The notes under the pieces: model-generated
What the model saw: only the letters and a program-made list of their open reading frames with translations
Database searches by the model: none
Told to the model about the DNA's origin: nothing
Made by a program: the position numbers and the translations under genes
Source of the DNA: an uncultured bacterium
Lineage (GTDB): Bacteria; JAAXHH01
Length of the DNA: 36,253 nt
NCBI GenBank assembly: GCA_913051705.1
Contig: CAJXCW010000018.1
Span: 1 to 36,253, forward strand
Reading direction: 5' to 3'
In this document: in pieces, positions 24,922 through 33,089 of the stretch
How positions within the stretch are numbered: position 1 is the stretch's first letter
Layout of the letters: each line of letters opens with the position of its first letter

Positions 24922-25713
24922 CTATGCCGTCTCTTCCTTGACGATATCTTTTACATGCGTGAAATGATTCGTTTCGATCAGCTCCTGTGTTTCCGGTGAA
25001 AGCCGTGCAATGATTTCATCCGGATAAGACTGGACCAGACCGGCATACTGGGGTTTGTACCTCAGGACAATAATGCGGCGTATCCGATCTTTCGGTTGCC
25101 ATTCGAGGATGCCATGGGTCATCAATTCGGAGGTGACGATAATATCTCCGGCTTTGGGGGTTATATTCACCACGCCAGGCGCCAGGTCATCCACGGTATG
25201 CATCAATCCATTATTGAAAAGCCCCTCGGGTCGGGGGAAAGCCGCCTTATGGGAACCGGGCAAAACAATCAGCCCACCGTCGCCCGGGTTCACATCATCC
25301 ATATACGGAAAGACAATGATGTCATTGCAATAGATACGCCCGTGGTGCGTTTCATACCGCGTACTTTCCCAACCGAATCCTTCCCTGGCGCAGTGCAGGC
25401 CACCCACGGACGATTCTCCGGGACGGTCCACCTGCAGCGTACCGCTGATCAGCCGCGGCCTATGGTTGGTCAGTTCTTTCACAATAGCCCAGATGGACGG
25501 ATGCCGGGTAAGCGCTTCCAGACTTTTATCAAAGGCAAAGCCGTGCAGATGACGCTTCCCATCTTTGCTGAAGCCGGGTGGCAGTTGACCCTCAGGCGTG
25601 TTGATATACCGATCCGCCGCTTCCTGGCATGCCCTCAATTCTTCGGGGGACAGGGCCTTTTCAATATGCAGATAACCGAATACGTCGAACAGATATCGTT
25701 GCTCCGGCGTCAT
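24922..25713 (-). CDS. PhyH-family oxygenase lacking the canonical HxD carboxylate, copy 1
   Basis: The 263-residue PhyH-like protein has the family N-terminus (TPEQRYLFDVFGYLHIEKAL), the strand VNPGDGGLIVLPGSHKAAFP, distal His200 in TSELMTHGILEW and an Arg cluster (210-213) for 2-oxoglutarate. Where His-x-Asp is expected the sequence reads GGLHCAREGFG, so His107 is followed two residues later by Ala109. The third iron ligand is therefore absent or supplied from another place (Glu111 is near). A His-x-Ala/Gly site is known in non-haem iron halogenases such as SyrB2, but similar 'LHG'-type PhyH relatives are common in environmental bacteria, and halogenation is not implied. First gene of the leftward pair; AAAGGA lies about 9 bases before the ATG. 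Confidence 0.85.
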   Translation of the reverse strand: MTPEQRYLFDVFGYLHIEKALSPEELRACQEAADRYINTPEGQLPPGFSKDGKRHLHGFAFDKSLEALTRHPSIWAIVKELTNHRPRLISGTLQVDRPGESSVGGLHCAREGFGWESTRYETHHGRIYCNDIIVFPYMDDVNPGDGGLIVLPGSHKAAFPRPEGLFNNGLMHTVDDLAPGVVNITPKAGDIIVTSELMTHGILEWQPKDRIRRIIVLRYKPQYAGLVQSYPDEIIARLSPETQELIETNHFTHVKDIVKEETA

Positions 25714-25774
25714 CTTTGATCTTCCTTTCTTATAGATCGGAGGTATATTCGATACAGGATAACTTCATCTAACA

Positions 25775-25820
25775 TATATAATGAATCCATATTGATTCGC
25801 AAACTTAAATGAAATATATT
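25775..25820. promoter_or_regulatory. overlapping divergent promoters between the PhyH pair and the GH127-like gene
   Basis: Rightward: TTGATT (25792-25797), 17 bases, TATATT (25815-25820). Leftward: TTGCGA (25797-25802 on the opposite strand), 16 bases, TATATA (25775-25780). The two -35 boxes share a base, and an inverted repeat GAATC-6-GATTC (25783-25796... arms 25783-25787 and 25792-25796... approximate) lies inside the leftward spacer. One bound protein could control both directions. Confidence 0.5.
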
Positions 25821-25878
25821 GTAAACCGCGCGAACAATCAAACGCCTGATCCGCACTACAGTACATAAGGAGAGGAAT

Positions 25879-27771
25879 ATGAAAAAACCTGCCTGCAATA
25901 GAATACGGCATACCAGGATGCACATGGACGGCCCCTTAGGAGACTATCTCCAGGGCGTCACCGAGCAGTGGTTACTTGTGGCGCCCAAAGCTAATCCCGG
26001 TATGCTGGAAATGTTCCGTGACCGGGACGCTTCGCCCCTGCGGCAGATGGTCCCCTGGGCCGGTGAGTTCGCGGGCAAGTATCTGACCGGAGCGGTTCAG
26101 ATTATGCGGGTCACCGGTGATCCGGCGCTCAAGACGTGGTTGAAGGAATTCGTTGGGATCTTCATCCCTCTTCAAGATGGTGACGGCTATCTCGGACCAT
26201 GGCCGAAGTCGCATCGTCTGACGAATACAGATGCCCTGGACGGGCAAACCTGGGATACCTGGGGGCACTACCATATCATGCTGGGACTCATGCTCTGGCA
26301 TGAAGAGACGCGAGATAAGGAAGCCCTGGTCTGCGCGGAACGAATAGCGGACCTTCTCTGCCGTAAGTATCTGGGCAAAAAAACACCGCGTCTTGCAGAC
26401 ACCGGTTCGACAGAGATGAACCTGGCACCGGTCCATGCGCTCTGCATACTATATCGCAAGACAAAAAATGAACGTCATCTCAAGCTGGCTTTACAGATCG
26501 TGGATGAATTTTCCGCCCAATCCGATGGGAAGCCCCTGGCAGGAGACTACCTGCAGCAAGCCCTGCGGGGTGTAGAATTCTTCCAGACCCCGAAGCCCCG
26601 ATGGGAAAGTCTGCATCCAATCATGGCCATGGCGGAACTGTACTGGATCACAGGAGAAGACCGGTATCGGGAAGCTTTCGAGCAGATCTGGTGGAGTATC
26701 GTGAAACTGGACCGGCACAACAACGGCGGGTTCTCCTCGGGTGAAAAGGCGACCGGTAATCCCTTTCATCTGGCTGCCATTGAATCCTGCTGCACCATTG
26801 CCTGGATGGCGATGAGCGTTGAGATGCTTAAACTAACCGGAGATTCCATTGTTGCTGATGAGCTTGAACTGTCCACGCTCAATTCGATTACCGGTATGCA
26901 TTCTTCCACAGGACGCTGGGCGACCTACAATACGCCGATGAACGGGGTACGCTGCGCCAGCGCTCATTCGATCGTGTTTCAGGCGCGGGAAGGCACACCG
27001 GAACTGAATTGCTGCAGCGTCAACACCCCCCGCGGCTTCGGCATGTTGAGCGACTGGGGCCTTATGAAGGATAAAGACGGGCTTATGCTGAATTATTACG
27101 GCCCGTCCACACTTACGGCGAAAATAAAACCGGGCCTGTCCGTGACCCTCGCGCAGGCGACGACCTACCCGCTTGACGGAAACATAACAATCAAGGTAAC
27201 GCCATCTAAAACCTCCTCATTTACCATTAAGCTGCGCATCCCGCACTGGTCCAATCAGACCGATGTTAAACTTAAAGGAAAGGCCATTCCTGGTGTGACA
27301 TCGGGATGTTATCTGGAGATCAATCGCAAATGGAAGGCAGGAGACCAGATCGAGGTTACATTGGATATGTCTTTGCATTTCTGGCAGGGCGCACAGGCGT
27401 GTGAAGGACTCGCCTCCATATACCGAGGTCCTGTTCTGCTGGCCTATGACCACAGATACAATCTCAATCAAGCGAAAAAGGGGACCCTTGTAGTACGCGA
27501 CACCGCAAAATGGAACCCGGTGACCTGCATGCTGGATATGCCGACCATCGACGCAAAGCGCATAAAAGCAAAAGTCGTTCAGTGGCCGGATTGGCTGCCA
27601 CCCCTGCTGCTCCTGGAATGCAAAACGAAAAAAGGCAGGACCATTCATCTCTGTGATTTCGGTAGCGCAGGTGAGGCCGGCACGCCGTACATTTCCTGGT
27701 TACCTGTCGATAACAGCCCTGATGTGTCCGGGTTTTCAAGAGAGAACCCCTTACGGTCCGATCGTATTTGA
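25879..27771 (+). CDS. GH127-like glycoside hydrolase (beta-L-arabinofuranosidase family, DUF1680)
   Basis: The 630-residue protein has an (alpha/alpha)6 barrel (about 30-400) followed by beta-sandwich domains. The catalytic zinc-thiolate site of GH127 is recognisable. Glu302 and Cys304 in AIESCCTIAWM and Cys378-Cys379 in ELNCCSVNTPRG match the Glu338/Cys340 and Cys417/Cys418 set of the Bifidobacterium enzyme HypBA1, with nearly the same spacing. These retaining enzymes use a Cys nucleophile. No signal peptide is seen, so it probably acts in the cytoplasm on imported oligosaccharides. ATG follows AAGGAGAGG. It is divergent from two PhyH oxygenases with overlapping promoters. The sugar specificity (arabinofuranose or another) is not certain. 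Confidence 0.88.
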   Translation: MKKPACNRIRHTRMHMDGPLGDYLQGVTEQWLLVAPKANPGMLEMFRDRDASPLRQMVPWAGEFAGKYLTGAVQIMRVTGDPALKTWLKEFVGIFIPLQDGDGYLGPWPKSHRLTNTDALDGQTWDTWGHYHIMLGLMLWHEETRDKEALVCAERIADLLCRKYLGKKTPRLADTGSTEMNLAPVHALCILYRKTKNERHLKLALQIVDEFSAQSDGKPLAGDYLQQALRGVEFFQTPKPRWESLHPIMAMAELYWITGEDRYREAFEQIWWSIVKLDRHNNGGFSSGEKATGNPFHLAAIESCCTIAWMAMSVEMLKLTGDSIVADELELSTLNSITGMHSSTGRWATYNTPMNGVRCASAHSIVFQAREGTPELNCCSVNTPRGFGMLSDWGLMKDKDGLMLNYYGPSTLTAKIKPGLSVTLAQATTYPLDGNITIKVTPSKTSSFTIKLRIPHWSNQTDVKLKGKAIPGVTSGCYLEINRKWKAGDQIEVTLDMSLHFWQGAQACEGLASIYRGPVLLAYDHRYNLNQAKKGTLVVRDTAKWNPVTCMLDMPTIDAKRIKAKVVQWPDWLPPLLLLECKTKKGRTIHLCDFGSAGEAGTPYISWLPVDNSPDVSGFSRENPLRSDRI

Positions 27772-27807
27772 TTACCAGAATGCTGGACCTGGTTCTAAAA
27801 TTTGACT

Positions 27808-28980
27808 ATGAGTAATAAAACGGACATCCGACTCTGGCAGAAGCTCAGTCACGTATCCTGTCGTGATTTACCGGCTGCCGTGTCCGCCTTTGATGATCTC
27901 ACGCATCCGAGTGTTATCACGCATCTACGCAAGCACTGGCCTCCGGATCTGGTGGCGGCGGCGATTACCCTGACCATCGCCCGGCGTAAGGCGGCAAAAA
28001 AATTCGTTGACCCTGAATACCTTTTCGTCGATCCGATCGGTGTCGAGCAGGCGACCGGCATCGAGGTAGCCCGGTATAAAGCGCGTCGGTTCGCCGAGAT
28101 AGGCGTAGATCGCATTATAGATCTGTGCTGCGGGATCGGCGGTGATGCCATGGCACTGGCCGGGATAGCCGACATGATGTTGATCGATACCGATCCGGGT
28201 CGGGCATGGATGGCGCGGCATAATGTGGAGACAGCAGGCGGTAGGCGGCCAGCGGTTGCTGTAGCGGATGTAACGACCCTTCGGATATCCGATACCCCCT
28301 TTCACATAGATCCGGAGCGACGTACAGTGCACGGTCGCCGCAGGCACGGGTTTGAAGACGGCCGGCCCAGCGGCGCCTTTATCCGATCTCTTATCGATCA
28401 GGCCCCTGACGGCGCTGTGAAACTCAGTCCCGGCGTTGATCTTGAAAACCTCCCGGCCGGAGAAGTCGAGATCATCGGTCAACGTAGCGGTCTGGTTCAG
28501 GCGGTCCTGTGGACGGGCAGGCTGTCACACGACGACGGACTTCGTACAGCTACACGCTTGCCTGATGAGGTGTCTTTTTCAGACCATCCCGATCAGCCTA
28601 TTCCCCTCGCCGAACCGGGACGCTATCTTCTGGCGGTTGATCCGGCCGTCGAGCGCGCCGGCTTGATCGGGGCCCTGTGCCGTCACCTCAACCTTCCGGC
28701 GATCCATCCGTTCCTCGGGTTGCTCACCACCGACACGCTGCCCGATACACCCTGGCTGACGCCGTACGCCTGTCTGGAGACCATGCCCTGGCACGAGAAA
28801 AAAGTGCGCGCCTGGCTTCGATCTCACGATGGCGGCGAAGCCATTGTTAAAACGCGAGACAAAACCGTTGATCCCGACATCATCTCGAAGCGGCTTCGTG
28901 GCATGGGGTCTTGCGCCTATACCCTTTTTATCCTGCGTATGGACAGAAAAGTGCGGGTATGGATAACGCAAAGAATATGA
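27808..28980 (+). CDS. class I SAM-dependent methyltransferase with C-terminal THUMP-like domain
   Basis: About 390 residues. The SAM-binding loop is IIDLCCGIGGDAMALAG, followed by the acidic motif LIDTDPGRAWMARHNVE and a DPERR sequence (HIDPERRTVHGRR) at the position of the catalytic or substrate loop. The C-terminal 90 residues (YACLETMPWHEKKVRAWLRS, then KTRDKTVDPDIISKRLRG) fit the THUMP-like domain of this family, which suggests an RNA substrate. The enzyme is probably an RNA methyltransferase, but its target is unknown to me. ATG 27808 is preferred to the TTG two codons earlier; no strong ribosome site is visible. It follows the GH127-like gene by 36 bases and may be translated from the same transcript. 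Confidence 0.85.
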   Translation: MSNKTDIRLWQKLSHVSCRDLPAAVSAFDDLTHPSVITHLRKHWPPDLVAAAITLTIARRKAAKKFVDPEYLFVDPIGVEQATGIEVARYKARRFAEIGVDRIIDLCCGIGGDAMALAGIADMMLIDTDPGRAWMARHNVETAGGRRPAVAVADVTTLRISDTPFHIDPERRTVHGRRRHGFEDGRPSGAFIRSLIDQAPDGAVKLSPGVDLENLPAGEVEIIGQRSGLVQAVLWTGRLSHDDGLRTATRLPDEVSFSDHPDQPIPLAEPGRYLLAVDPAVERAGLIGALCRHLNLPAIHPFLGLLTTDTLPDTPWLTPYACLETMPWHEKKVRAWLRSHDGGEAIVKTRDKTVDPDIISKRLRGMGSCAYTLFILRMDRKVRVWITQRI

Positions 28981-29314
28981 ACGGTGAAGATGCTGCCGAT
29001 AGGTTGAAAATCACAATTGCATCAATTGGACCAGATTACCGCATGTATCTTCAAATATGGATTCAATCGTGCCGTTCGAGGACCGCTCGCTGTTTTCTGA
29101 TCCTGATATTCTCGTAGCGCTTGTATAGATTTTAATATAAAAATGATTTGTGACGGGATAAACAACAAGTTACATTATTAGAAGAGCAGTTGAAGGAAAA
29201 TCTGTTAAAAAAGCAAGGTAAGCTGTATGCCTGACTATACAATTCACCCTATCAGCGTTGCAACGCCATTTTATTTACCAACATATTTCAAATCTCAATC
29301 GACGGAGCTTGGTA
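28981..29314. other. intergenic gap before the desaturase, nothing recognised
   Basis: A 334-base stretch without a credible gene. It is AT-rich from 29115 to 29215 and may hold the desaturase promoter, but I see no convincing -35/-10 pair. A frame from TTG 29258 joins the desaturase in phase but lacks a ribosome site. Confidence 0.5.
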
Positions 29315-30409
29315 ATGGCTACATCTATTCAGTCCGACCGTGTTGCTCAGGACACCCTGACCGATCAGGATGTCCTGACCGAAGGACCGAAGTACAATGA
29401 ACCGACCAGGAAGAAGCGAGTGAAATTTTACCGCAGCCCCGTCACGCGTGAGGAGCTGGCTCAACTCAACAAACGCAGCGATTTCCTTGGTTTTGTGCAG
29501 ACGCTCGGGTTTCTGGCTGTGTTGGCCATCGCGGCGGGCACGGCCATCTACTCATCGATCCATTGGCCCTGGTACGTCACGGTATTGCTGGTGTTCGTCA
29601 ACAGCCACTTCTGGCATTTCCTGGTAAACGGCTTCCACGAACTGGTGCACGATTCGGTATTCAGGACCCGATGGCTCAACCGCTTTTTCCTGTACATTTA
29701 CACCTTCCTCGCCTGGCATAACCACCACCATTTCTGGGCGAGCCATACCGAACACCACAAGTACACGCTGCATTCGCCCGACGATATGGAAGTCGTTTTT
29801 CCTCAGACGTTCGACCTCAAGAACTTCTGGAAGTGGAGCATCATCAACTACAGGTACCCCTACGACCTGTTCAAGGGTAAGTTTAAATCCTTCATCGGTC
29901 ACATGCCTGAAGATCCATGGTCCAGGTCGCTTTTCCCTGAAAGCGATCCGGCGCGGCGGCGCGCCTACACCCGCTGGGAACGCATCCTGCTGATCGGCCA
30001 TCTGGCGATCGCAGGCCTATCCCTGGCGTTTGGGTACTGGATCGTCCCTCTGGTTATCACCTTCCCGAAGATGTCCGGCGCGTGGCTGCAGTGGTTGTGC
30101 AACCAGGCCCAGCACGCGGGTCTCCAGGACAGAGTAACAGATTATCGTCTCTGCTGCCGGACGATCTACCTGAACCCGATTCTGGAGTTTCTATACTGGT
30201 ATATGAACTACCATACCGAACACCACATGTATGCTGCGGTACCGTGCTACAAACTTGGTCAGTTACACAGGCTCATCAAGCATGAGATGCCGCATTGTCC
30301 CAAAGGTTTACGTGAGACGTGGACACAAATCGCTGAGATTCAGGAGCGACAGGAACGCGAGCCGGATTATCAGTATGTGGCAGAATTGCCGGGGGCGGAG
30401 AGGTACTAA
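29315..30409 (+). CDS. membrane fatty acid desaturase
   Basis: The 364-residue integral membrane di-iron enzyme has three histidine boxes: HELVHDSVF, SHTEHHKYTLH (with HNHHH just before it) and the C-terminal NYHTEHHMYAA, plus QAQHAGLQD as an extra His site. Hydrophobic segments lie near residues 54-75, 78-95, 120-135 and 240-265. It inserts double bonds into acyl chains, or hydroxylates related lipids, using O2 and an electron donor not found here. ATG 29315 has GGAG upstream. Its stop overlaps the stop of the convergent DUF309 gene by 4 bases. The 334-base gap upstream suggests its own promoter. Confidence 0.88.
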   Translation: MATSIQSDRVAQDTLTDQDVLTEGPKYNEPTRKKRVKFYRSPVTREELAQLNKRSDFLGFVQTLGFLAVLAIAAGTAIYSSIHWPWYVTVLLVFVNSHFWHFLVNGFHELVHDSVFRTRWLNRFFLYIYTFLAWHNHHHFWASHTEHHKYTLHSPDDMEVVFPQTFDLKNFWKWSIINYRYPYDLFKGKFKSFIGHMPEDPWSRSLFPESDPARRRAYTRWERILLIGHLAIAGLSLAFGYWIVPLVITFPKMSGAWLQWLCNQAQHAGLQDRVTDYRLCCRTIYLNPILEFLYWYMNYHTEHHMYAAVPCYKLGQLHRLIKHEMPHCPKGLRETWTQIAEIQERQEREPDYQYVAELPGAERY

Positions 30410-30930
30410 GTAATGGTTCGTGTGTTCAGAATGATGATCGGCGCCGGTTTCTTGCCAGCAAGAAATGAGGCGGTGTCTTCACTGAATACGCTTACGTCGA
30501 TCCCCAGAAAAACACCTGATTGTAAACGAATTTTAGACAGGCCTTTTTCAGAAAGGCGCCCGGCGCCGCGATGAAAGGTTTGCGTCTTTTTTATCAGAGC
30601 CGCCGCGATCTGGATGAACCCTTGTATGAATAAACCGGTTGGCGTTTTGGGTCCAATTTCACGCCATATCCCCTCTAATACTTCATGCGTTTCCCACCAG
30701 TAACCGTAATTAAAGAGATCGATAGCATAGAGATACCGATCTGAATCCCGCCAGGTTTGTACACCGAACGAAATAGAATTGAAACGGCATTTCGGCATAT
30801 GGTCACCTGATGGATGCTTGCTCGGATGTATATCTTCTCCAGGCAAATATCTTTTGGAGGGAAAAGGAAAATCAGTATAACGGATAATGTGCCGGTCGAT
30901 GGCCATGGGTGATTGATATAAGATTACCAC
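30406..30930 (-). CDS. DUF309-domain protein
   Basis: Up to 174 residues. The DUF309 signature is clear: DLFNYGYWWETHEVLEGIWR, followed by TGLFIQGFIQIAAALIKKTQ, an all-helical metal-site-like fold of unknown function (E-x-H-E-x-x-E pattern). About 70 extra N-terminal residues precede it, and translation may begin at Met9. The start overlaps the 3' end of the rhodanese gene by 7 bases, indicating coupling. It ends with TAG inside the stop of the desaturase gene. Last gene of the leftward cluster. Confidence 0.82.
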   Translation of the reverse strand: MVILYQSPMAIDRHIIRYTDFPFPSKRYLPGEDIHPSKHPSGDHMPKCRFNSISFGVQTWRDSDRYLYAIDLFNYGYWWETHEVLEGIWREIGPKTPTGLFIQGFIQIAAALIKKTQTFHRGAGRLSEKGLSKIRLQSGVFLGIDVSVFSEDTASFLAGKKPAPIIILNTRTIT

Positions 30931-31205
30931 TCGCTGAATCCACCTGCCATACTATAGACGTCCTCAAATCCATTTTCTTCGAAATATGCGGCGCCGCCCT
31001 GACTATTGTTACCATGATAGCAGTAAATAATATGCGTACGTGTTTTATCGGCCGTGGCTATGAATGCGCCCACATTTTCATCATTTACATGGATGGCGCC
31101 GGGAATGTGGTCGTCTTGATAGGATACAGGATCTCGAATATCGACGAAGATGGCTTCCCTTTTTCCCAACTCCTCTTTGGCCTCTTTAACAGATATAATT
31201 TTCAT
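30924..31205 (-). CDS. single-domain rhodanese, GlpE-like sulfurtransferase
   Basis: The 93-residue thiosulfate sulfurtransferase-type protein has the CH2A motif IFVDIRDPVSYQDDHIPGAI and an active-site loop IIYCYHGNNSQGGAAYF, with Cys as the persulfide carrier, closely like GlpE (C-Y-H-G-x-S-S-Q). Length is usual for GlpE. It transfers sulfane sulfur to thiol acceptors in the cytoplasm. ATG overlaps the M20 gene stop as ATGA (4 bases), and its own end overlaps the DUF309 start, so the three are translated as a unit. Confidence 0.9.
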   Translation of the reverse strand: MKIISVKEAKEELGKREAIFVDIRDPVSYQDDHIPGAIHVNDENVGAFIATADKTRTHIIYCYHGNNSQGGAAYFEENGFEDVYSMAGGFSEW

Positions 31206-32548
31206 AGGGCGGTCTCATTTGACGCCGGATAATGTTCGGTTTTAAACACCGCATGTTGACGATCCAGATAGGCGTCTTTCGACATCGCCGGTTTAAACTC
31301 AGCCAGCGTTTTATTGGCTTTCGCCGCGTTGTCGACCAACAAGTCTATCGCCATCATGGCGAGCGTCTTAGCCGGGGCGAGATAACCGGCCTCGTGGTCG
31401 GCGATGCACCAGTCGGTCTGATGGTGCGTACCTGCGGCGCCCGTCATCATGGGATGAAGCAATGGCATGAACTGGCTCAAATCGCCCGCATCCGTTGATC
31501 CACCGCTATGACCGTAATCGCGATAGGACGCTTTACCGAACAACCGCGCCGCGTTGTCTCGGAACACCTCTGCTAATACCGGATCGTTACGGAGCGGTAG
31601 ATTACCGGGTACGGTTTCGATTTCCACACGACACCCCATCGCCATAGCCGCGCCGCGTAAGGCGCGATCCACCTTATGGGAGGCATCCAGGATGGCATCG
31701 GCCGTTTTGGCGCGCACATAGGTTTCCATCGTTACTTCCGCCGGTATGATATTCACCAGATCGCCACCCTTGGTAATGATGGGATGCACGCGTACACAAT
31801 CTTCATCACGAAAGGTCTCCCGTTGAGCGTTGATCGCGCTTAGACTCAGCTGAGCCGCGTACAGGGCATTCACGCCTTTTTCGGGTGATCCGCCTGCATG
31901 TGAGGCTTTTCCGAGAAAACGGATGTTTTTTGCCACAAAGCCGTTGGAGGAGGGAGAGAGTCCCATGCTCCCGTCGGAAACATCGGGACCAGTAGTATGA
32001 ATCATGATCGCCATATCTATATCGTCAAACTGGCCCAGTTGTACCAGCTCCTGCTTGCCTGTAAGAAAAGTGGTCTGGCCCGATTTTATCAAACCGATTC
32101 GGTAGTTGATTTCGACATATTCTTCTGCAGGCACCGCGAAAAACACGATGTTCCCGGCCAGTTGCTCGGTGATCTCAGGTTGCGCGAGCCCCATAGCGGC
32201 ACCCATGAGTCCTGCGATCTGGGCATTGTGACCACAGGCATGCGCTGCCTGCGTTTTGGGATCAGCACGGGGGTGCCCGGGCACTTGAAGCGCATCCAAT
32301 TCACCCATAAGCGCTATCGTCGGTCCGGGTTTTGCACCTCGAAGAACCGCTTTAACACCAGTAAGAGCCAGACCTTCTTCATAGGATAAATCCAGATCTT
32401 CCAAGGTTTCTTTCACGCGGTCGGCGGTCCGCTGTTCTTTAAAACCCAGTTCAGGGGCATCCATAATGGATTCACCGATATGGATAATCTCATCGCGCCG
32501 GGTATCAATCGTATTACATACTTGTTGTTTCAAAGCAGCGGCAATCAT
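31202..32548 (-). CDS. M20-family amidohydrolase (AbgB-like aminoacyl deacylase)
   Basis: 448 residues from ATG 32548, which has AGAGGA 6 bases upstream; the frame is open to 32635. It shows the M20D pattern: an N-terminal helix with MDAPELGFKEQRTADRV, ALMGELDALQVPGHPRADPK, the metal motif HACGHNAQIAGLMGAA, AVPAEEYVE, the dimerisation domain beginning FLGKASHAGGSPEKG, and the C-terminal DYGHSGGSTDAGDLS and GAAGTHHQTDW. It most resembles p-aminobenzoyl-glutamate hydrolase subunit B and related deacylases. It probably cleaves an N-acyl amino acid or amide in the cytoplasm. It overlaps glpE by 4 bases and follows the Cys-rich gene by 10. Confidence 0.92.
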   Translation of the reverse strand: MIAAALKQQVCNTIDTRRDEIIHIGESIMDAPELGFKEQRTADRVKETLEDLDLSYEEGLALTGVKAVLRGAKPGPTIALMGELDALQVPGHPRADPKTQAAHACGHNAQIAGLMGAAMGLAQPEITEQLAGNIVFFAVPAEEYVEINYRIGLIKSGQTTFLTGKQELVQLGQFDDIDMAIMIHTTGPDVSDGSMGLSPSSNGFVAKNIRFLGKASHAGGSPEKGVNALYAAQLSLSAINAQRETFRDEDCVRVHPIITKGGDLVNIIPAEVTMETYVRAKTADAILDASHKVDRALRGAAMAMGCRVEIETVPGNLPLRNDPVLAEVFRDNAARLFGKASYRDYGHSGGSTDAGDLSQFMPLLHPMMTGAAGTHHQTDWCIADHEAGYLAPAKTLAMMAIDLLVDNAAKANKTLAEFKPAMSKDAYLDRQHAVFKTEHYPASNETAL

Positions 32549-32558
32549 AATTATTCCT

Positions 32559-33014
32559 CTATACAGGCAGTTTTTCCCAGTACCACAAAGGATAGTGGCA
32601 ACTCTCATGCAGCACGACTTCATAGCGGTTTTCACAATGGGTACAGATGCAAGGGTACTCGAAAGTATAGGCCTCGAGATGGTCTTCTTCCTTTGTGATT
32701 TCTATAAAGCCCAGGTCTTCTTCCTCCTCAGGGTCCAGGCTGTTTGATGCAGGATAAAGGCTGCATCTGCACACGTCGGCCTGGTTGAAACATTTGAGTT
32801 TTTCGACAGCCAACTCAGGTGCAAAACGATAATCGCGCAGGGCCGGTTCGCTATTTGGAGACAGCGTTTTCACGAATTCCGAAATGGCGGGGAACTGGTC
32901 TGAAACAACCTGGAGAACATGTGGATCATTTGAATGGATGATTTTCCAGGAAGCCCGTACCACGTTATCACGGTCAGTAGACATCAGGCCTTGAATAATT
33001 TCCTTAGCATCCAT
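32559..33014 (-). CDS. uncharacterised Cys-rich protein, 151 residues
   Basis: I do not recognise a family. The first 70 residues are helical (MDAKEIIQGLMSTDRDNVVR, like a single HEAT-type hairpin). The second half carries CFNQADVCRCS and CICTHCENRY, a C-x-C and C-x-x-C pair that could bind one zinc, with a further Cys-His near LHESCHYPLWYW. An acidic stretch D-P-E-E-E-E-D lies between. No signal peptide or membrane segment is seen. Its stop is 10 bases before the M20 amidohydrolase start, so it opens the leftward cluster. The coding frame fits its neighbours, and the Cys pattern argues that it is a real gene. Confidence 0.7.
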   Translation of the reverse strand: MDAKEIIQGLMSTDRDNVVRASWKIIHSNDPHVLQVVSDQFPAISEFVKTLSPNSEPALRDYRFAPELAVEKLKCFNQADVCRCSLYPASNSLDPEEEEDLGFIEITKEEDHLEAYTFEYPCICTHCENRYEVVLHESCHYPLWYWEKLPV

Positions 33015-33089
33015 TTAATTCTGTATCACGAATGAGTGAGAATTGTGTGACATCAATTAATCAATGATATTGAAACGCTGAAGATCGAA

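Noticed and set aside
25096-25719. Open antisense frame of about 207 codons opposite the first PhyH gene
   Set aside because: No family features, and the opposite strand carries a complete PhyH gene with ribosome site.
24922-27771. A natural-product halogenation cluster
   Set aside because: Only one atypical His-x-Ala site supports it; no carrier protein, adenylation domain or other biosynthetic gene is nearby.
29056-29127. Very short frame (about 23 codons) in the gap before the desaturase
   Set aside because: Too short and unsupported by a ribosome site or similarity.
29552-30001. Antisense frame of about 149 codons opposite the desaturase
   Set aside because: Shadow of the His-rich desaturase sequence; no ribosome site.
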